Assembly: GCF_010672525.1 (NCBI RefSeq)
Contig: NZ_JAAHGH010000028.1
Span: 1-64,000 of the forward strand
Direction: 5' to 3'
DNA from: Okeania sp. SIO2B3
Lineage (GTDB): Bacteria; Cyanobacteriota; Cyanobacteriia; Cyanobacteriales; Microcoleaceae
Length of the DNA stretch: 64,000 nt
Below the pieces are notes generated by a model that did not search any database, was not told the origin of the DNA, and saw only the letters and a program-made list of their open reading frames with translations. The position numbers and the translations under genes were made by a program. Numbering within the stretch: the stretch's first letter is position 1; the number at the start of each line of letters is the position of its first letter. This document shows, one piece after another, positions 60,045 to 64,000 of the stretch.

Positions 60045-60893
60045 ATGAAAACACAATGGGAAAATTTTTTACAAAATCTCGGTGAATGGCATGGTTCATT
60101 TACTAAAATTTCTGCTCAAGGAGATATAGTTGAAGATACACCTAGTATTCTGATTTTAGAAAGTTTGGATGAACAAAATAAAACAGTTCGTCTCACTCTC
60201 CGTCGCTTTACTTATTCAGGGGATAATTCTCAGCCAAAAGTTAATGAATTAGTCAGAGAATATCAAACCTTTGGCAAAGATACTATGTTTTTTGAAGATG
60301 GTACTTTTTCTCAAGGTTCAATTCAAATATCACCAATTTCAGTTAATGGTGCTGAGTTGAGTTTTATTAATCAAAATCGTCGTCTCCGTTTAGTAGAATT
60401 ATTTAACCAGGATGGAAATTTCCAAACATTAACTTTAATTCGAGAAAAACGAGCAGGTACAAATGCTTTAGAAAATCCGATTCTCACAGTAGATGCTTTA
60501 TTAGGAAAGTGGCAGGGAGAAGCTATTACTATTTATCCTGATTTACGGACACCGGATGTTTATCCAACTCAAATGGAATTAAAGATTGAAAATACAGGTC
60601 GCTTATTTCAGCAAATTACTTTTGGTAATTCTAATCAGAAAATAATTACTTCTACTGCGAGAATTGAAGGCTCTATTTTACACTTCGACCAAGGTTCTCA
60701 ACCTGTAAAAGTCTTACTTCTTCCTGACGGTGCTTCTGCTACTTTGCCGATTAAAGTTGAGTTGAGAAAACCTATATTTTTTGAGGCTGGTTGGTTAATT
60801 AAACCTGACCTTCGTCAACGACTTATTCGTACTTATAATGAGAAAGGAGAATGGGTTAGTTTAACCTTAGTTACTGAACATAAAATTAATTAG
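60045..60893 (+). CDS. DUF3598 family protein
   Basis: A 282-aa cyanobacterial protein of two calycin-like beta-barrel halves: MKTQWENFLQNLGEWHGSFT, FTYSGDNSQP, LVREYQTFGKDTMFFEDGTF then a second LTVDALLGKWQGEAITIYPD and LLLPDGASATLPIKVELRKP, FFEAGWLIKPDLRQRLIRTY. DUF3598 resembles lipocalin and phycobilin-lyase (CpcS/CpcT) folds; function is not known. The start at 60045 matches homologues; 60033 adds four residues. Its stop codon TAG is formed by the target duplication plus the first base of a MITE-3 copy; before insertion the stop would have been TAA at the same place. Confidence 0.83.
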   Translation: MKTQWENFLQNLGEWHGSFTKISAQGDIVEDTPSILILESLDEQNKTVRLTLRRFTYSGDNSQPKVNELVREYQTFGKDTMFFEDGTFSQGSIQISPISVNGAELSFINQNRRLRLVELFNQDGNFQTLTLIREKRAGTNALENPILTVDALLGKWQGEAITIYPDLRTPDVYPTQMELKIENTGRLFQQITFGNSNQKIITSTARIEGSILHFDQGSQPVKVLLLPDGASATLPIKVELRKPIFFEAGWLIKPDLRQRLIRTYNEKGEWVSLTLVTEHKIN

Positions 60894-61136
60894 GGCTTGC
60901 TGAAAAAGTCTTATGGGCAAGGGTAGGAGACAGCTATACTGGAGACAGCTATACTGGAGAAATGGGAATTATAGAGGAGGTAGAAGGAAGAATAATCAAG
61001 GGATTATTCTGCGCAACTATAAGCCTAAAATGCGCTCTTTTTTGAACCATTATGACCATTAAGCTTGAACTTTTTTTAACTAAAAAATGCGCTCAACCTT
61101 TATATTTCAGTGCTTTTAGATTTAATCAGCAAACCC
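60893..61136 (+). mobile_element. MITE-3 copy 2
   Basis: A 244-bp element with ends GGGCTTGCTGA and TCAGCAAACCC and target duplication TAATTA (60887-60892, 61137-61142). An internal gagacagctatactg unit is duplicated. Its first base completes the DUF3598 stop codon. Confidence 0.82.
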
Positions 61137-61171
61137 TAATTAAAATTACTTTTGGCTAGACCTAAATAACC

Positions 61172-62065
61172 TTGAAGAAGGAAGAAGGAAGAAGGAAGAA
61201 GTGGATGGGGACAGTTAGCGAACTTGCACTTCGTGTCTACAAACTCCAACTAATTGTAAATATCCTGTAGAAGGTGGGGTATTAAACTCAAAAGAAAAAG
61301 ATAATTTTAGAATATATTTTCTTGAATAAGCAAGAAGACATTTAGTTAGGGTTTGCTGAAAAAGTCTTTTAGTAGGGGTAGGAGACAACCCACCCCTAAC
61401 CCCTCCGGTGGAGGGGAAAGACAGGAGACAGCTATACTGGAGAAATAGGAATTTAGAAGAGGTAGGAGTAACAATTGTAAGAATGATTTTTCTGCCCAAC
61501 TATGCGCCTAAAATACGCTCCTTTTTGAGCGTTAAAAGCTGAAACAGGCGTACTTTTTTTAGCCCAAAAAAGGCTAAAGTCTTTATATGTCAATACTTTT
61601 AGAATTAATCAGCAAACCCTAGTTATCTAGGAGATAATAAAGAAGAAAAAAATGAATAGAGATACTGAAAAGTTGCCCCTCCGCATCTATAAACTTCAAC
61701 TAATTGTACACATCATGTAGAAAGTGAGGAATTAAATCAAAGAAAGCTATTAGAAGAAGGAAGAAGGAAGAAGGAAGAAGGAAAAAGTGGATGGGGACAA
61801 TTAGCGAACTGGCACTTCGTGTCTTATAACCCCAACTAATTGTAAATATCCTGTAGAAGGTGGGGTATTAAACTCAAAAGAAAAAGATAATTTTAGAATA
61901 TATTTTCTTGAATAAGCAAGAAGACATTTAATTATCTAGGAGAGAATAAAGAAGAAAAAAGTGAATGGGAATACTAAAAAGTTGCACCTCCGCATCTATA
62001 AACTTCAACTAATTATAGACATCATGTAGAAAGTGAGAAATTCAACCTATAAAGAAAGCTATTAA
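61172..62065 (+). repeat. Direct duplication of about 300 bp, one copy carrying a MITE
   Basis: Copy A (61172-61752) and copy B (61753-62065) share a GAAGGAA array, gcgaactnGCACTTCGTGTC, caactaattgtaaatatcct, ttagaatatattttcttg, and gtagaaagtgag near the end. Copy A alone contains MITE-3 (61349-61619). Confidence 0.78.
61349..61619 (+). mobile_element. MITE-3 copy 3, empty site preserved next door
   Basis: A 271-bp element with ends GGGTTTGCTGA and TCAGCAAACCC and target duplication TAGTTA (61343-61348, 61620-61625). The neighbouring duplicate reads gacatttaattatctagg across the same point with no insertion. Confidence 0.88.
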
Positions 62066-62079
62066 CGGAATGTAGAAAA

Positions 62080-63048
62080 ATGTCATTATCTATCCAAATT
62101 CTTCTGCTAGTCGCTACAACAATTTATCAAGCGATCGCCTGTCATTTGGAGAATCAAAAACTACCTCCGGGAAAACTATTTGATGTTGGTGGTTATCGTC
62201 TACATTTGTATGTTGTAGGAGAAGCTAGTCCAACAATTATTCTCGACCATAGCTTAGGTGGAATAGAGGGATATTTCTTAGTAGAAAAACTGGCAAAGTT
62301 AGGGCGAGTATGTATTTACGACAGAGCTGGATATGGATGGAGTGAACATAGCCCCCATCCTCGAACTAGCAGTCAAATTGTAGAAGAATTAGATACCCTA
62401 CTTACTCAAGCAAAAATTCAGCCACCTTACATTTTAGTAGGAAATTCTTTTGGCAGTTACAATGTCAGATTATATGCTCATCGCTTCCCAGAAAAAGTTA
62501 TTGGCATGGTACTTACAGATGGACTCCATGAAACAGAGATGCTGAAAATGCCTATCCAATTACAAGCTTTAAAACTATTATTTATTTCTGGCTTTGTTAT
62601 GTCTATTTTCGGCTCAATATTAGGAATTATTCAGCTATTAAGAAAATGTCGAATATTTGAATTAATCAAACCTGAATTACAAGATTTTTCTCAAGAGTCA
62701 AGAAGTTTAGTAAAACGTTCTTTTTGTCGTTCTAAACATTGGATGACAATGAGTCGAGAAATGCTCAATCTAAATAATAGTGGAAATCAGGTTATTATTG
62801 CTAATCAGTTTGCTTCGATGCCAGTAGTTAGTATCAAAGCTAATTCCTTTTTTCAGTCTTCTTGGTGGACTTTTTTAATTCCTCTGAAATCAGCCAACAA
62901 ATTACGGGAGCAAATGCACAAAAATTTGTGTAATCTATCAACAAATTCTGTTCAAATTCAAGCTAATAAAAGTAGCCATTTTGTGTGGATAGACCAACCA
63001 GATATCATCGTAGATAGTGTAAAAATCTTATTAGATAAACTAAATTAG
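62080..63048 (+). CDS. Alpha/beta hydrolase
   Basis: A 322-aa protein. An N-terminal hydrophobic segment ([19 protein letters not shown]) is probably a membrane anchor. The hydrolase domain has [60 protein letters not shown] (nucleophile Ser in GNSFG), a VLTDGLHE loop and a late [14 protein letters not shown] (catalytic His). The substrate is unknown; it is a member of the large HAD/epoxide-hydrolase-like branch annotated simply as alpha/beta hydrolase. It is convergent with aat, overlapping it by 9 bp. The upstream region is the duplicated block ending about 15 bp before the ATG. Confidence 0.85.
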   Translation: MSLSIQILLLVATTIYQAIACHLENQKLPPGKLFDVGGYRLHLYVVGEASPTIILDHSLGGIEGYFLVEKLAKLGRVCIYDRAGYGWSEHSPHPRTSSQIVEELDTLLTQAKIQPPYILVGNSFGSYNVRLYAHRFPEKVIGMVLTDGLHETEMLKMPIQLQALKLLFISGFVMSIFGSILGIIQLLRKCRIFELIKPELQDFSQESRSLVKRSFCRSKHWMTMSREMLNLNNSGNQVIIANQFASMPVVSIKANSFFQSSWWTFLIPLKSANKLREQMHKNLCNLSTNSVQIQANKSSHFVWIDQPDIIVDSVKILLDKLN

Positions 63049-63636
63049 ACTACATTGACGACTTAACGCCAATTTCAAAAGTGCTTTATACTTTTTATCG
63101 CTAATAGTATAAGCTCCAAATCTTTCCAAATGAGGGTTATTCATCTGAGCATCAAAAAACACAAATTCTCTCTCCCGTAGTCGCTCCACCAACTTTACCA
63201 TCGCCACCTTCGACCCCTCTGGAATATTGAAAAACATTGACTCCCCAATAAAACCACCACCAATGGCAATACCTAAAATTCCACCAGCAAGTTTATCTCC
63301 TTGCCAAGTTTCAAAACTATACGCCCAACCTGCTAAATTCAGTGCTTTATAAATCTGTTTCAACTCCCCAGATATCCAAGTTGTATCTCTATCCGCACAA
63401 CCTTCCACTACTGCCTCAAAGTCCCCATTAACAGCAACAGTAAAACGATTTTGATTAATCACACGACGTAGCGACCGTGGGTAGCGAAATCTTTCATCCA
63501 AAGGAATCAAAGCTCGTTTACGACTACCATACCACTCTAAACTATTCTCTCCGTCATTTGCCATGAGAAAGTAGCCTTGAGCATATCCTTGTATGATTGA
63601 ATTAATATCATATTCCATCATCGGACGATCGTTCAT
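63040..63636 (-). CDS. aat: Leucyl/phenylalanyl-tRNA--protein transferase
   Basis: A 198-aa Aat protein: [20 protein letters not shown] with [80 protein letters not shown], and [20 protein letters not shown]. It adds Leu or Phe from aminoacyl-tRNA to N-terminal Arg or Lys, marking proteins for ClpAP/ClpSC (N-degron pathway). Length and motifs are normal, though the C-terminus is a little short. The divergent gene on its right starts 25 bp away, so their promoters overlap. Confidence 0.93.
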   Translation of the reverse strand: MNDRPMMEYDINSIIQGYAQGYFLMANDGENSLEWYGSRKRALIPLDERFRYPRSLRRVINQNRFTVAVNGDFEAVVEGCADRDTTWISGELKQIYKALNLAGWAYSFETWQGDKLAGGILGIAIGGGFIGESMFFNIPEGSKVAMVKLVERLREREFVFFDAQMNNPHLERFGAYTISDKKYKALLKLALSRQCSLI

Positions 63637-63661
63637 AATTTATAATATAAAATTTAGAATC

Positions 63662-63991
63662 ATGGCAGAACCAATCAAACCAATTACTTTACCAACAGCA
63701 GAAAACCCCCAACAAGAAGGGGAATGGTTGCGAACTTCCTTACACAAATGGCTCAATCAAGAGTTTATCCCAGAACAAGTTAATGAGGACATTGCTCAAA
63801 GAGCAGCTCAAATATTTATTCGCCATCGTATGGAAGGAGAAAATGATTTAGGTTCATTGGTAATTGCTATTGTGACAGAAATGCAAGCTTTTGATTTTTC
63901 CCAGAGTTTTTACGGAGAGTTCGCGATCGCTAATGCTGTTAGTGACTTGCTATTGGATAGTCTAGGAATAGAGCGCTGTTGTGGAGAATAA
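63662..63991 (+). CDS. Conserved cyanobacterial protein, about 109 aa
   Basis: Starts MAEPIKPITLPTAENPQQEG and continues EWLRTSLHKWLNQEFIPEQV, RAAQIFIRHRMEGENDLGSL, VIAIVTEMQAFDFSQSFYGE, ending LLLDSLGIERCCGE. I recall it as strongly conserved in cyanobacteria with no assigned function. It is soluble and helical. I prefer ATG 63662 over the in-frame start at 63593, since the extra N-terminus would lie inside aat on the other strand and is not conserved-looking. The stop is 9 bp before the window's end. Confidence 0.8.
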   Translation: MAEPIKPITLPTAENPQQEGEWLRTSLHKWLNQEFIPEQVNEDIAQRAAQIFIRHRMEGENDLGSLVIAIVTEMQAFDFSQSFYGEFAIANAVSDLLLDSLGIERCCGE

Positions 63992-64000
63992 AAGATTTTA

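Noticed and set aside
1-64000. tRNA or rRNA genes
   Set aside because: No T-arm-like GGTTCRANTCC with matching acceptor stems, and no rRNA-like conserved blocks, were seen on either strand by eye; a covariance-model scan would settle it.

Overview
The window looks like a chromosomal stretch of a filamentous, non-heterocystous cyanobacterium (Oscillatoriales; Trichodesmium/Okeania/Microcoleus type). Support: many HIP1 octamers (GCGATCGC), AT-rich DNA, long non-coding gaps full of short interspersed repeats, and cyanobacterial signature genes (solanesyl-type UbiA divergent from an exopolyphosphatase, a stand-alone PCP_red protein, XisH/XisI, PEP-CTERM, DUF29, Uma2, DUF3598 and PGM1-related families). 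The genus is an inference. I saw no rRNA, tRNA or CRISPR array.

Layout. 0-5.4 kb: a TPR-CHAT caspase-like protease gene cut short at its 5' side, a small convergent gene, a tandem DUF29-like pair and a polysaccharide-deacetylase-like lipoprotein. 5.7-10.05 kb (minus strand): a four-gene defence-like island made of a HipA-like kinase, a HIRAN protein with a HipA-N-subdomain-like front half, an ABC-type AAA ATPase and a DUF4435 TOPRIM-like protein. The last two match the AriA/AriB architecture of PARIS. A 100-bp MITE sits just upstream of the first gene. 10.5-12.4 kb: mnmG. 12.8-16.2 kb: two related membrane proteins flanking an alpha/beta hydrolase; the second is interrupted by an in-frame stop. 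16.2-20 kb: a gene graveyard (broken DUF29, Uma2 tail, DUF433 with a MITE, truncated antitoxin) around an intact ParD/ParE pair and an intact DUF29. 20-35 kb: mostly housekeeping genes (LamG, PilP/GspC-like, TIGR04376-like, PGM1-related ligase, tpiA, folP, peptide ABC permease, PEP-CTERM, ubiA, ppx). 36-41 kb: four-carbon acid sugar kinase, Uma2, xisH-xisI and a TPR gene whose 5' module occurs three times. 41.3-50.3 kb (minus strand): a glycan operon (TPR, SMK-type dehydratase, SqdB-like enzyme, a three-domain glycosyltransferase, a GT-B enzyme, a sulfotransferase). 50.7-64 kb: membrane protein, GHL10 hydrolase, a broken PIN/antitoxin pair, argD, two secreted paralogues, DoxX, DUF3598, alpha/beta hydrolase, aat and a conserved small protein.

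The strongest non-gene signal is a set of miniature inverted-repeat elements that can be defined base by base from target-site duplications. MITE-1 (about 90-100 bp, 5-bp duplication) has three copies. MITE-2 (about 101 bp, TA duplication) has two, one inside a DUF433 gene. MITE-3 (244-283 bp, 6-bp duplication) has three, one with its empty site preserved in a neighbouring duplicate. MITE-4 (215-235 bp, 8-bp duplication) has three clear copies. Further repeat families add palindromes of 20 and 28 bp, a roughly 200-bp family with a GTTTAAAG core, and simple repeats that nearly all have a 7-bp period.

The best candidates for a little-described system are the HipA-like/HIRAN/ATPase/TOPRIM island and the membrane protein-hydrolase-membrane protein module. 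All assignments come from reading motifs by eye; no database search was run.
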